From the NCBI GenBank assembly GCA_947073765.1, contig CAMTMZ010000001.1, forward strand, positions 86,592 to 150,591: a stretch of DNA of 64,000 nt. Direction: 5' to 3'. The translations under genes were made by a program, and so were the position numbers. The notes beneath the pieces are model-generated. The model did no database searches. It saw only the letters and a list, made by a program, of their open reading frames with translations, and was not told where the DNA came from. Position 1 is the stretch's first letter; each line of letters opens with the position of its first letter. Of the stretch, positions 31,953 to 41,088 are shown in pieces. Source of the stretch: an uncultured Bacillota bacterium (lineage in GTDB: Bacteria; Bacillota; Clostridia; Oscillospirales; Oscillospiraceae).

Positions 31953-32984
31953 ATGGAACAGCATGAGATAACCAAAGCGGGGCCGCTTCTGGATGGACAT
32001 GGAAATTTGCGGGAGGCAGGATACGCCAGGCGGATGCTGCTGGAGTACGACAGAAACGACGTCAAGGGCCATGCCATGCGCATCAAGGAGTGGGACTACT
32101 ATCTGGTGATGAACGGTCAATTCGCTCTGGCTCTGACCATTGCGGATAATAGCTATATGGGACTGGACTCCATCTCCCTCATGGATTTTTGGGAAAATAC
32201 CCAAGTTACCAAAAGCCCCATGCGGCTGCTGCCCATGGGAAACACCGGTATGCCATCCTCCACGGCGGAGGGGGACTGCGCCTCCGGGGGCCGGGGTTAC
32301 TCTCTGCTGTTCCGACGAGAGGAGGAGCGGCGGCGGCTCTATGCGCACATGGAGCACTTTGACGGTCGAGAGGCCCTGGACGCCTACATTGAGCTCACCG
32401 ATGAGCCTGAGGAATCCATGGTCATCTGCACCCCCTTTGACAGGCCGGGCCACTTCTATTTTAACCAAAAAATTAACTGCCTCCGGGCGTCGGGAAAGGT
32501 GACAGTGGGGGAGAGGGAATACATGCTGGATCCCTCCGACTCCTTCGCTGTACTGGACTGGGGCCGGGGAGTTTGGACCTACCACAACACCTGGTATTGG
32601 GCTTCTGCCTCCGGTATGGTGGACGGAGTGACCTTTGGCTTTAACTTGGGCTACGGCTTTGGAAACACGTCCGCCGCCACGGAGAATATGCTGTTCTACA
32701 ATGGAAGGGCCCACAAGCTCTCCAGGGTGCGCTTCCGTATCCCGGGGCGGCGGAGGCGCCGCAGGTATATGGAGCAGTGGGAGTTCACCAGCGACGATGG
32801 CCGCTTTGAGATGCGCTTTGATCCCATTTTAGACCGCTCCGCTTGTACCAGTGCCGGGGTGGTGAAGTCGGATCAGCACCAGATCTTCGGAAGGTTTACC
32901 GGCTTGGCCCTGCTGGACGACGGCACGGAAATATTTATCAAAGATTTCCTGGGTTTTGCCGAGGAAGTGGAGAACAAATGGTGA
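31953..32984 (+). CDS. DUF2804 family protein
   Basis: A 343-aa beta-rich soluble protein. The DUF2804 signature is strong: FDRPGHFYFNQKINC, FAVLDWGRGVWTYHNTWYW, GVTFGFNLGYGFGNTSAATE and HKLSRVRFRIPG. ATG follows AAAGGGGG. The fold resembles lipocalin-like hydroxyneurosporene-type proteins but the function is unknown. First gene of a tight operon; its stop overlaps the next start by 7 bp. Confidence 0.92.
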   Translation: MEQHEITKAGPLLDGHGNLREAGYARRMLLEYDRNDVKGHAMRIKEWDYYLVMNGQFALALTIADNSYMGLDSISLMDFWENTQVTKSPMRLLPMGNTGMPSSTAEGDCASGGRGYSLLFRREEERRRLYAHMEHFDGREALDAYIELTDEPEESMVICTPFDRPGHFYFNQKINCLRASGKVTVGEREYMLDPSDSFAVLDWGRGVWTYHNTWYWASASGMVDGVTFGFNLGYGFGNTSAATENMLFYNGRAHKLSRVRFRIPGRRRRRRYMEQWEFTSDDGRFEMRFDPILDRSACTSAGVVKSDQHQIFGRFTGLALLDDGTEIFIKDFLGFAEEVENKW

Positions 32985-33577
32985 GTATCAAGAAACCCTC
33001 CCAACTGAGAATGGTAGATACCCCCGGCGGCCCGCTCACCTACACGCTGGCCTGGAAAGCTGTGAAAAATCTGAACCTTCGAATCAAAGCTGGAGGAGAA
33101 ATCGCAATTTCTGTTCCACTGCGATACTCCATAAGACAGGCGGACGACTTTGTCCGGGAGAAGAGCGGCTGGATTTTGAACGCAATTGCTCTCTTGGAGA
33201 GGCAGGCGGAACCTCTGCCTCCGGCGTCCCGGGAGGAGTGTGCTCGACGCATGTCCGAGGCCCTGGAGCGGGTCTACCCGCTGGTAGCGCCGCTGGGGGT
33301 GGGCTTTCCCTCCCTGAAGCTGCGGGCCTTGAAGAGCCAGTGGGGCAATTGTCACTGGGCTCAGGGATATATCACGCTCAATACTGCCCTGGCCCGGTGT
33401 CCAGAGGAACTGCGGGACTATGTGGCCCTTCATGAACTGGTCCATTTCCTCCATCACGACCACGGGCCGGGATTTTACGCCCGGATGGATGTCCTCATGC
33501 CTGACTGGCGCAAACGGCGCAGAGCGTTGAAAGGCTATACCGGCGCGCTGGAGAAGGAACCAAGCAGAAAGGTGTGA
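32978..33577 (+). CDS. YgjP-like (DUF45) metallohydrolase
   Basis: A 199-aa zinc metalloprotease-like protein. ATG 32978 overlaps the end of the DUF2804 gene by 7 bp. Motifs: KSQWGNCHWAQGYITLN and the HExxH site HELVHFLHHDHGPGFYA, with the third His and the Arg/Phe positions downstream, as in YgjP proteins. The natural substrate is unknown. It starts translation without its own strong ribosome site, so it depends on the upstream gene. Confidence 0.9.
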   Translation: MVSIKKPSQLRMVDTPGGPLTYTLAWKAVKNLNLRIKAGGEIAISVPLRYSIRQADDFVREKSGWILNAIALLERQAEPLPPASREECARRMSEALERVYPLVAPLGVGFPSLKLRALKSQWGNCHWAQGYITLNTALARCPEELRDYVALHELVHFLHHDHGPGFYARMDVLMPDWRKRRRALKGYTGALEKEPSRKV

Positions 33578-33583
33578 GTAAGT

Positions 33584-34849
33584 ATGGCATACCGCCCTCT
33601 GGCGGACGAAATACGGCCTCAGTCACTGGATGAGGTAGTGGGGCAGAGGCATATTTTGGGTAAAAACGGCCTGCTCCGCCGAATCGTTGAGAGAGGCAAT
33701 GTCCCAAACCTGATATTCTATGGCCCATCGGGCACAGGTAAGACCACCGTAGCCAATATCATCGCCCAAAAGACCAACCGGCCCCTCCATCGGCTCAACG
33801 CAACCACCGCCTCTATCTCCGATATCAAGGATATTATGGCGGATATTGGTACGCTTTTGGCTCCAGAGGGGGTACTGCTCTATCTGGACGAGATCCAATA
33901 CTTCAATAAGAAGCAGCAGCAGTCTCTGCTGGAGTTCATGGAGGACGGACGGATCACCCTCATCGCTTCAACCACGGAAAATCCATTTTTTGCGGTTTTC
34001 GGAGCGGTGCTGTCCCGCGCCAGTGTCTTTGAGTTTAAGCAGATCACCGCACAGGATGTGCTTCCTGCCATTGATCGGGGCATTGCCATCATGGGACAGC
34101 GCTTGGAAGCGGAGGTACGCTGTGAAGATGGAGTTCGGGAGCACATCGCCTCTGCCTGCGGAGGAGATGTACGCAAGGCTATGAACGCGATAGAGCTGAT
34201 TCTCACCGCTGCCAAGGGTGAGCAAGGGGAACTGCTGATTACGCTGGAGGATGCTCAAACTGCCGCCCAAAAGTCAGCCATGCGCTATGATAGGGAGGGA
34301 GACGCCCACTTTGATATTGCCTCGGCCCTGATGAAGTCCCTTCGAGGCTCCGACCCTGACGCCGCCCTTCACTATCTGGCCCGGCTGCTGGAGGCGGGGG
34401 ACCTGATCACCGCCATCCGACGGATTTTGTGCTCTGCCAGCGAGGACATTGGCTTGGCCTATCCTTTGGCTGTCCCCATTGTCAAGGCCTGTGTAGACAC
34501 GGCCCTACAGCTGGGGCTGCCGGAAGCCAAACTGCCTCTGGCTGAGGCGGTGATCCTTCTGGCCACTGCCCCCAAATCCAACTCGGCCTGCATGGCCATC
34601 GACGCCGCCCTGGCCGATGTCCGGGCCGGACGAACGGGGAATATCCCGCGGGAGCTGCAAAATGTCCACGCCGACTCCGCCGGGCAGGAGCGGGATCAGG
34701 GGTACCTGTATCCCCACAGTTTTCCCCGCCACTGGGTGGTTCAGCAGTACCTTCCTGACGAACTGGTGGGGACGTGTTATTACCAGTACGGCGACAACAG
34801 AACTGAACAGGCCGCAAAGCGGTATTGGGAAGAAATAAAGGGAAATTAG
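33584..34849 (+). CDS. rarA: Replication-associated recombination protein RarA
   Basis: A 421-aa AAA+ ATPase (MgsA/WRNIP1 family) acting at stalled replication forks. Walker A FYGPSGTGKTTVANII is near residues 46-61, Walker B LLYLDEIQYFNKKQQ follows, sensor 1 is TTENPFFAV, and the C-terminal tetramerisation part ends NIPRELQNVHADSAGQ then YLYPHSFPRHWV. Length is normal. It starts 6 bp after the YgjP gene. Confidence 0.95.
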   Translation: MAYRPLADEIRPQSLDEVVGQRHILGKNGLLRRIVERGNVPNLIFYGPSGTGKTTVANIIAQKTNRPLHRLNATTASISDIKDIMADIGTLLAPEGVLLYLDEIQYFNKKQQQSLLEFMEDGRITLIASTTENPFFAVFGAVLSRASVFEFKQITAQDVLPAIDRGIAIMGQRLEAEVRCEDGVREHIASACGGDVRKAMNAIELILTAAKGEQGELLITLEDAQTAAQKSAMRYDREGDAHFDIASALMKSLRGSDPDAALHYLARLLEAGDLITAIRRILCSASEDIGLAYPLAVPIVKACVDTALQLGLPEAKLPLAEAVILLATAPKSNSACMAIDAALADVRAGRTGNIPRELQNVHADSAGQERDQGYLYPHSFPRHWVVQQYLPDELVGTCYYQYGDNRTEQAAKRYWEEIKGN

Positions 34850-34860
34850 GAGAGAAGGAT

Positions 34861-35634
34861 ATGGAGTTAGGAGAACTGGCACATATTTGGCTGATTGTCT
34901 GTCCGCTCGTTTTTTTGGGTGGGCTGATCGACGCGGTGGCCGGAGGAGGGGGACTGATTACCCTGCCGGCCTACCTGCTGGCTGGGCTGCCGGCCCACAT
35001 GGCCTCCGGGACCAATAAGTGTGGCAACGCGTTTGGAACTTTTTTGTCCACTGGCCGTTTTGTAAAGCGGGGAGACGTACATATCCCCAGCGCCGCCGCC
35101 GGGGCTGTAGGGGCGCTCGTTGGAGCCTGGGTAGGGGCGCAGCTTAACCTTATCATGCCAGAACAGATGCTGTACTATATTATGCTGGCCGTGGTGCCGG
35201 TAATGGCGGTGTTCCTGCTGCTGAAACGGGATTTTGGCCAGGAGGATCGCTCCGGAGAGCTGTCTAAGCTTCAATTGATGGCTATGTCTCTGGGAATAGG
35301 CCTGGTTATCGGCGGATACGACGGCTTCTTCGGTCCAGGGGCGGGCACTTTTCTGATGCTGGCCTTCACCGGGCTGTGCCGGTTCGATCTGCTTACTGCC
35401 TCCGGAAACACAAAGGTGGCCAACTCAGCCAGCAATCTGGCCTCACTGGTGACCTTTGCCCTGGCGGGGAAAGTGATGTGGACGGTGGGGCTTCCGGCTG
35501 CCGTGTGTGGCATCGCCGGCAACTATTTAGGTTCCAGTTTGGCGCTGAAGGGGGGCGCCAAGGTAATTCGCCCGATGTTTTTTGTCGTGCTGAGCTTGTT
35601 GCTGATCCGGTTAATTTATGGCCTGTTTTCGTAA
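34861..35634 (+). CDS. TSUP family (TauE/SafE) anion exporter
   Basis: A 257-aa membrane protein with about eight helices. ATG 34861 follows AGGAGAG. The family patterns are GGLIDAVAGGGGLITLPA in the N-terminal half and GGYDGFFGPGAGTFLMLAF in the second, repeated half, typical for transporters of sulfite, sulfonates or other small organic anions. The substrate is unknown. Last gene of the operon that starts at 31953. Confidence 0.92.
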   Translation: MELGELAHIWLIVCPLVFLGGLIDAVAGGGGLITLPAYLLAGLPAHMASGTNKCGNAFGTFLSTGRFVKRGDVHIPSAAAGAVGALVGAWVGAQLNLIMPEQMLYYIMLAVVPVMAVFLLLKRDFGQEDRSGELSKLQLMAMSLGIGLVIGGYDGFFGPGAGTFLMLAFTGLCRFDLLTASGNTKVANSASNLASLVTFALAGKVMWTVGLPAAVCGIAGNYLGSSLALKGGAKVIRPMFFVVLSLLLIRLIYGLFS

Positions 35635-35663
35635 AAAACCACCACCAGGGGTAACACAAATCA

Positions 35664-35705
35664 AAAGGGTGCGATAAACCGCAATGGTCTGCCGCACCCT
35701 TTCAT
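35664..35705 (+). terminator. Terminator of the TSUP operon
   Basis: A 10-bp stem (35664-35673 / 35693-35702) with a 19-nt loop and T-rich tail. The large loop makes it less certain; the minus strand side also ends near the DUF3810 gene. Confidence 0.65.
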
Positions 35706-35775
35706 TTTGCATAACCGAAAATGATGGTTGAAACGTTCTGTAAGACGGAAGATTTTCTGTCAATCATGGGTGGTT

Positions 35776-36882
35776 TTAAAGCTTGGAGGAGTAATAACAA
35801 ACAAGCAGGTCCACACATGCGCCGTAGGAGAGAATGCCAAGCTCCTGGTCGTTGCTTTTAAGAAAGGTATCGTACATGTCACCAGCCGTATTCTCCACAG
35901 GTGACTCCAGGGCCTCCCAATAGTCGTTGTTGTCGGTCCAGTCCCGGGCCAGCTCCGGGGTAAAGGTGCGTCCAGCGATATCGAACCAGGTGTCGGGGGA
36001 AACAGAGTACAGAGCATTGCAAAGCTGGATCAGCCCCATAAGGTATCCGGAATATTGGAAAGCAACATCGTCACAGGAGGTACAAGCGGCAATTCCCACA
36101 AAATTCGCCTCCAACTCCGAGGCTACCATCCGTTGGTGGGCCATCTCATGGCCGATGGTAGCGGGCACCAGACAGGCAGGGGCGTCCACATTAACGTTGG
36201 CCTCCCCGGTGAAGGGAAAATACATGCCGGTAAAACCTAGAATGCTTTGCAATCTAGAGCAGAGCAAGGGTTTTACCCTTACAGATTTTATGTCCAAAGA
36301 GGGGAACTCTGTCTGGATATTCTGGTAGATTCTGGTTCCTTGTTCAAAGCAACCGGACAGATCTTCCGCAAAGTGACCCTCCTCATCCCGGATTACCAGT
36401 GAGGCACGGGATGCGGCCTGACGGGCAAAATACTCGGTGACGGCGGACAACTCCTCTACAGAGCAGGGAGCGGCTTCCAAACCCTCTCTCTGGGCGAAAG
36501 TTGGGATGTAGTAGGCGGCGTTCCACAGCCAACACAGCCCTGACCAAAGCCAGAGCCATGCAGCGCCCAGAGACAGCAGACGGCGCAGGAAGGGACGCGG
36601 AGCTCTGTGTCGGAAGAGCAGAACCACCGACCGTACCAGCCAGATCACGCAGCCGGTCAGGAAAACGGCGGTGAGCACCTCCGCAACGGAGAACGGAAAG
36701 AGAGACCACAGCCGGCCCAGTGTCCGCTCTGCCGGTGCCATAACGCCGAACACCCAATATGTCATGAAGCTTTGATTTTTTTTCAGCACCTGAAAGAGAA
36801 CTACCAGCGCCAAGGGGATAATGACCGCCCCCATACGCAGCCATATTCGATTGAGAAGCTTTTCAGTGTTTGTGGTGTTCAT
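35776..36882 (-). CDS. DUF3810 membrane metalloprotease-like protein
   Basis: A 368-aa protein with three N-terminal membrane helices (about residues 16-36, 60-85 and 99-119) and a large outer domain containing GHEMAHQRMVASELEANF, an HExxH zinc site with a downstream Glu, preceded by GFTGMYFPFTGEANVNVD. DUF3810 proteins are predicted membrane-anchored proteases with unknown targets. It lies 37 bp after tmcAL on the same strand, so they are probably co-transcribed. Confidence 0.9.
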   Translation of the reverse strand: MNTTNTEKLLNRIWLRMGAVIIPLALVVLFQVLKKNQSFMTYWVFGVMAPAERTLGRLWSLFPFSVAEVLTAVFLTGCVIWLVRSVVLLFRHRAPRPFLRRLLSLGAAWLWLWSGLCWLWNAAYYIPTFAQREGLEAAPCSVEELSAVTEYFARQAASRASLVIRDEEGHFAEDLSGCFEQGTRIYQNIQTEFPSLDIKSVRVKPLLCSRLQSILGFTGMYFPFTGEANVNVDAPACLVPATIGHEMAHQRMVASELEANFVGIAACTSCDDVAFQYSGYLMGLIQLCNALYSVSPDTWFDIAGRTFTPELARDWTDNNDYWEALESPVENTAGDMYDTFLKSNDQELGILSYGACVDLLVCYYSSKL

Positions 36883-36919
36883 AGTGTCTCCTTTGCGGAT
36901 TGGCGGTTAAAGCCCAAAA

Positions 36920-38092
36920 CTATTTGGCGATCACGGGATTGGTGGTCCACTCCAGCCCGCTAGTCCAGGGGGTGGGGAAGCAGAGGGCAAACAGGTCGGT
37001 GAACCGCTCCTCCAAGGTAAACAGATCCTGGGCCTCCGGGGAAAAACGGGTTTGCGTGTGCATGTGAGCGGGCTTGACAAAAATAGGGAGAGTTGCCTTT
37101 TGATTCATTTCTTTCAGGAGCTGCCGGCCCAAGCTGTTAAAGCCCAGCACCCGGATATAGGAGGGAGAGACAGGGCGGTCCACCTTCCGCAGGCCCAGCA
37201 GGGCGTAGAGGGCCAGCCGGCGGACCCGGGCATGGGTATAGCTTCGGGTCTTGGTCAGGGTGTACAGCTCCTCCAAACTGGCGGCCTGTCGGGCGGCGCA
37301 TAACAGCCGGGTGGCCAAGCCGTTGCCGCTGTCGGGGAAAGTTTCTGCCTCTGTCAGAGACATAGCGCGCAGTCTGGCGATGAGGGTTCGCTCCAAATAC
37401 TTCATATTGGCCGATTCACCTTTCCAGGGCAGGGGCAGGTAGGGGGAGGCACTGGTCACATCTCCTGCTCGAAGCCACCGACGCAGGAGGGAGGCGGAGG
37501 CAAATTCTTCCGCTGCCTCCCCGTCGTGTTCTGCTCCCTGACGGGGAACAGTGACCGCCTGCATACTTGGAGGCCAAAAGCGCAGGTACTCTACCCCCAA
37601 ACTGTTATTGGGAAAATCAAGAAGGGCGGCAGTTTCCTCCCCCAGCAGCCGGGCAGCTGCCTTGCGGCGGCAATAAGCGAAGGACTGCCTCCCATTCAGC
37701 TCCTGGCGCAGGGCACAGGAAAAATCAGGGCTGTTGAGACACCGAGATAATTCCTGCAGGGGAGCGATCTCTCCGCACTCGCTGCCGAAGGAGAGGATAT
37801 CCACCACGCCTGTAGCCGCCAAAAGGGATACCGCTCCCTTGGCAAAACCCTCTGCAGAAGCCGTGGCCCAGGCGGTGGGCAGCTCCAGAACCAAGTCGGC
37901 GCCGCCGGCCAGGGCCTTTTCGGTCCGGGTCCACTTATCGGTGACGGCACACTCCCCACGCTGCACCCAGTTGCCGCTCATGACGGCCACAACGGCGGTT
38001 TCCTCTGGGAACATCTGCCGGGTCTTTTGGATGTGCCAGGCATGGCCAGTATGAAAGGGATTGTACTCCGCAACGATTCCGATGGTTTTCAA
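36920..38092 (-). CDS. tmcAL: tRNA(Met) cytidine acetate ligase
   Basis: A 390-aa YlbM/TmcAL enzyme that acetylates the wobble cytidine (ac4C34) of elongator tRNA-Met with acetate and ATP. The N-terminal nucleotidyltransferase motif is GIVAEYNPFHTGHAWHIQK, then VMSGNWVQRGECAVTDKWTR and ADLVLELPTAWATASAEGFA; the helical C-terminus has RLALYALLGL. Length is normal. It is divergent from ackA, which supplies or uses acetyl phosphate and acetate, a neighbour that fits the acetate requirement. Confidence 0.93.
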   Translation of the reverse strand: MKTIGIVAEYNPFHTGHAWHIQKTRQMFPEETAVVAVMSGNWVQRGECAVTDKWTRTEKALAGGADLVLELPTAWATASAEGFAKGAVSLLAATGVVDILSFGSECGEIAPLQELSRCLNSPDFSCALRQELNGRQSFAYCRRKAAARLLGEETAALLDFPNNSLGVEYLRFWPPSMQAVTVPRQGAEHDGEAAEEFASASLLRRWLRAGDVTSASPYLPLPWKGESANMKYLERTLIARLRAMSLTEAETFPDSGNGLATRLLCAARQAASLEELYTLTKTRSYTHARVRRLALYALLGLRKVDRPVSPSYIRVLGFNSLGRQLLKEMNQKATLPIFVKPAHMHTQTRFSPEAQDLFTLEERFTDLFALCFPTPWTSGLEWTTNPVIAK

Positions 38093-38142
38093 GGCCGGTC
38101 CTCCTGGCAGAAAAAATATCTGGAATAAAAGTGAAAAAGTGG

Positions 38143-38171
38143 TTGTCCATTTTGAAAAAAAGCGTTAGAAT
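38143..38171 (+). promoter_or_regulatory. Sigma-A promoter of ackA
   Basis: TTGTCC (38143-38148), 17-bp spacer, TAGAAT (38166-38171), 85 bp before the start codon. Confidence 0.65.
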
Positions 38172-38256
38172 AGAAACATCAGCCGGGCTGCCTCTATTGT
38201 AGTACATTCTCCGCGGCGAGGCAACCCAAATTCGACTTGAGAAGGAGACGATTCCC

Positions 38257-39450
38257 ATGAATATTTTGGTAATCAACGCCGGCAGCTCCTCGTTAAAGTA
38301 CCAGCTGCTCAACCCGGAGACGCAGCAGGTGCTGGCAAAGGGCCTGTGTGAGCGCATCGGCATCGACGGCAAGTTCACCTACAAGCCCGAGGGCAAGCAG
38401 GCGGTCAAGGAAGCTGACGTGGCCATGCCCACCCACAACGAGGCAATCAAGGCTGTGTTGGATGCTCTGGTGGACTCCGTCAACGGTGTCATCGGCTCCA
38501 TGAAGGAGATCGACGCGGTAGGTCACCGGGTGGTCCACGGCGGCGAAAAGTTTGCCAAGTCCGTTCTCATCACCGATGAGGTCATGGCCGCCATAGAGGA
38601 GTGCAATCCACTGGCCCCCCTCCACAACCCCGCCAACATCATCGGCATCAAGGCATGCCAAGCGCTTATGCACGGCACCCCCATGGTAGCCGTGTTCGAC
38701 ACCGCTTTCCACCAGACTATGCCCGCCGCCGCCTATATGTACGCCCTGCCCTATGAGTACTACGAGAAAGATAAGGTTCGCCGCTACGGCTTCCATGGCA
38801 CCTCCCACAAATATGTCACGCAGCGGGCTGCCGCCATGCTGGGCAGGCCCATCGAAGAGCTGAAGCTCGTCTCATGCCATCTTGGCAACGGCTCCTCCAT
38901 CGCTGCTGTGGACGGCGGCAAGAGCGTGGATACCTCCATGGGCTTTACTCCTTTGGCCGGGCTGCCTATGGGCACCCGCTGCGGTGATATTGATGCGGGT
39001 ATCCTCCAGTACCTGATGAATAAGTACGGCATGGACATTGACAAGATGCTCAATGTGCTGAACAAGAAATCCGGCGTGGAGGGCCTGAGCTGCGTCAGCT
39101 CCGATTTCCGGGACCTGGAGACCGCCGCAGATAAGGGAGACAGCAAGGCTGCTTTGGCTCAGAAGAAATTTGCCTATGAGGTGAAAAAATATGTGGGCGC
39201 TTACGCTGCCGCCATGGGTGGGGTGGATGCCGTTATTTTCACCGCCGGTGTGGGTGAGAACGACAAGGCTATCCGTGCGATGGTATGTGAGGGCCTGGAA
39301 TATATGGGCGTGCAGCTGGATAACGCCGCCAATGATGTCCGGGGGAAAGAAACTGTTATATCCACTCCGGATTCCAAAACTAAGGTCCTGCTGATTCCCA
39401 CCAATGAAGAGCTGATGATTGCCATCGACACCGCTGAGCTGGCTAAGTAA
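38257..39450 (+). CDS. ackA: Acetate kinase
   Basis: A 397-aa cytosolic enzyme converting acetyl phosphate and ADP to acetate and ATP, the main energy-yielding step in acetogenic fermentation. Signatures: NILVINAGSSSLKYQL (residues 2-17), the FHQTMP loop, YGFHGTSHKYV, and SCHLGNGSSIAAV. AGAAGGAG precedes the ATG. Codon use looks like that of a highly expressed gene, rich in C-ending codons. No pta gene is adjacent, so phosphotransacetylase is encoded elsewhere. Confidence 0.97.
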   Translation: MNILVINAGSSSLKYQLLNPETQQVLAKGLCERIGIDGKFTYKPEGKQAVKEADVAMPTHNEAIKAVLDALVDSVNGVIGSMKEIDAVGHRVVHGGEKFAKSVLITDEVMAAIEECNPLAPLHNPANIIGIKACQALMHGTPMVAVFDTAFHQTMPAAAYMYALPYEYYEKDKVRRYGFHGTSHKYVTQRAAAMLGRPIEELKLVSCHLGNGSSIAAVDGGKSVDTSMGFTPLAGLPMGTRCGDIDAGILQYLMNKYGMDIDKMLNVLNKKSGVEGLSCVSSDFRDLETAADKGDSKAALAQKKFAYEVKKYVGAYAAAMGGVDAVIFTAGVGENDKAIRAMVCEGLEYMGVQLDNAANDVRGKETVISTPDSKTKVLLIPTNEELMIAIDTAELAK

Positions 39451-39462
39451 GCAGTACAGCGC

Positions 39463-39498
39463 AAAACGCCGGACGCTTCGCAGCGCCCGGCGTTTTTT
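39463..39498 (+). terminator. Intrinsic terminator of ackA
   Basis: Stem AAAACGCCGG (39463-39472) / CCGGCGTTTT (39487-39496) with inner CGC/GCG pairs and TTTTTT at the end. It touches the stop of the convergent GNAT gene. Confidence 0.9.
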
Positions 39499-39979
39499 AA
39501 AGATCCAGTTTCATATAGATGCAGCCATCGATAGGGTTGTCGTTGTAGCGGTCGATCACATAGAAGCCCAAAGCGCGGTATAAACGGATGGCGCTGTCTA
39601 AAAATGGGAAAGTATCCAACAGCATGTGGGAATAGCCGATGGCCCTGGCGTCTTCAATAACTCGAAGGACCAGCTTTTCACCGATTCGGGCGCCCCGGTA
39701 CTGTGGTCTGACGTAGAGGCGCTTCATCTCGCAGTTCTGTTCATCGATTTTTCGAAGGCCAATACACCCGGCCGGTTCCCCGCCGCAGAGGGCCAGATAC
39801 AGCCGTCCCCAGGGCCGGCCGTATTTTTCCGCCAGATGTAACAGCTCTCCATCATAGTTCTGAAGTTCGAGGTATGCCTTGAAAGTGGGCTCTCCCGAAA
39901 TGAGAGCCCGGGTGTATTCTGAGAATAGCGCACCAATTTTTTCGGTATGCCCATAGGCGGGGATGATGATAATACTCAT
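39497..39979 (-). CDS. GNAT family N-acetyltransferase
   Basis: A 160-aa acetyl-CoA-dependent acetyltransferase. The acetyl-CoA pyrophosphate loop is RPQYRGARIGEKLVLRVIED (RGxxIG variant), followed by YSHMLLDTFPFLDSAIRLYR and a C-terminal GFYVID strand. The acceptor substrate is unknown. Single gene. Confidence 0.9.
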   Translation of the reverse strand: MSIIIIPAYGHTEKIGALFSEYTRALISGEPTFKAYLELQNYDGELLHLAEKYGRPWGRLYLALCGGEPAGCIGLRKIDEQNCEMKRLYVRPQYRGARIGEKLVLRVIEDARAIGYSHMLLDTFPFLDSAIRLYRALGFYVIDRYNDNPIDGCIYMKLDL

Positions 39980-40068
39980 AGCAATAATCTCCTGATAAGT
40001 TTTTTAAAACATTTTACCACAGAGGAAGAGGAAGTGACAAGAACTTAGGAATATTGGAAGGTATTTTT

Positions 40069-40842
40069 ATGAATGAGTATGTAAAAAACCTGAACCGCAT
40101 GGAATTTGTGGTTACCTATGCCTGTACTGGCCGCTGTAAGCACTGTTCCGAGGGAAGTCACAGCAGTTCCGGCATATGTCTTGATGGAAAAACTGCGGCC
40201 AGGGCAGTGTGCGAGCTTGCAGGGCAGTTTCCAGTCACATCCGTTATGACCTTTGGCGGTGAACCGCTTCTCTGTCCGGAAACAGTGTATGATATTCACA
40301 AGGCTGCGATGGAGATGGGGATCCCCAAACGTCAGCTTATTACCAATGGATTTTTCAGCAGAGACAGTACGGCCATAAAAAACACCACCTGGAAGCTGGC
40401 CCAGGCGGGGGTGAATGATATTCTGCTGTCTGTGGACGCATTTCACCAGGAGACCATCCCCTTAGAGCCAGTGAAAGCTTTTGCGCAGGCAGTATCCGTC
40501 TATGACATAAGGGTGCGGGTCCATCCGGCGTGGGTGGGTAGCCGGAGAGAAGTGAACCCATACAACATCCGCACCGCTAAAATTCTTGTAGAGTTTGAGA
40601 GAATGGGATTTTTGCAGTCAGAGGGAAACATCGTTGTCCCCAAGGGAAACGCGCTGAAATACTTGGGCGATTATTACGATGCCAATCAGGCATATGCTGA
40701 CCCCTATGAGGAGGACCCAAGGGATATCAGGACCGTCTGCATTGACCCGGACGGCAGTGTGCTGGGCGGCAGCATTAATAGAGAGAGTATTTTGGAGATA
40801 TTAAAGCGCTATGTCCCGGGGGATATGACCGATACTATATAA
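40069..40842 (+). CDS. Radical SAM protein
   Basis: A 257-aa radical-SAM enzyme. ATG 40069 is chosen with GGAAGG upstream; TTG 40054 is a possible alternative. The cluster site is YACTGRCKHCSEGS (CxxxCxxC) near residues 20-33, then SVMTFGGEPLLCPE and ITNGFFSRD, the usual GGEP and strand motifs. There is no obvious SPASM domain. It heads a three-gene row with DUF951 and a second radical-SAM gene. Substrate unknown. Confidence 0.88.
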   Translation: MNEYVKNLNRMEFVVTYACTGRCKHCSEGSHSSSGICLDGKTAARAVCELAGQFPVTSVMTFGGEPLLCPETVYDIHKAAMEMGIPKRQLITNGFFSRDSTAIKNTTWKLAQAGVNDILLSVDAFHQETIPLEPVKAFAQAVSVYDIRVRVHPAWVGSRREVNPYNIRTAKILVEFERMGFLQSEGNIVVPKGNALKYLGDYYDANQAYADPYEEDPRDIRTVCIDPDGSVLGGSINRESILEILKRYVPGDMTDTI

Positions 40843-40870
40843 GAACGATCACAGAAACGAGGTGTAGAAT

Positions 40871-41071
40871 ATGGACATCCACGTCAGCGATATGCTAAAG
40901 ATGAAGAAGCCTCACCCATGCGGGAGTCAGGAGTGGCTTGTCCTGCGGGTGGGGATGGATTTCAAAATAAGGTGTCAGGGCTGCGGGCATGAGATCATGC
41001 TGCCCCGGAGCAAGGTGGAAAAAAACATCAAAAAAGTTTTCCGGGATGGCCAACCTGTAGAAAACCTGTAA
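40871..41071 (+). CDS. DUF951 family protein
   Basis: A 66-aa protein with the DUF951 signature: KKPHPCGSQEWLVLRVGMDF, KIRCQGCGHEIMLPRSKVE. Three Cys (one CxxC) probably bind zinc. In Bacillus the homologue YyaB-region protein lies near DNA-replication genes; function is not settled. Here it is between two radical-SAM genes, 28 and 17 bp from them. Confidence 0.93.
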   Translation: MDIHVSDMLKMKKPHPCGSQEWLVLRVGMDFKIRCQGCGHEIMLPRSKVEKNIKKVFRDGQPVENL

Positions 41072-41088
41072 AGAAAGGAGCATACTAT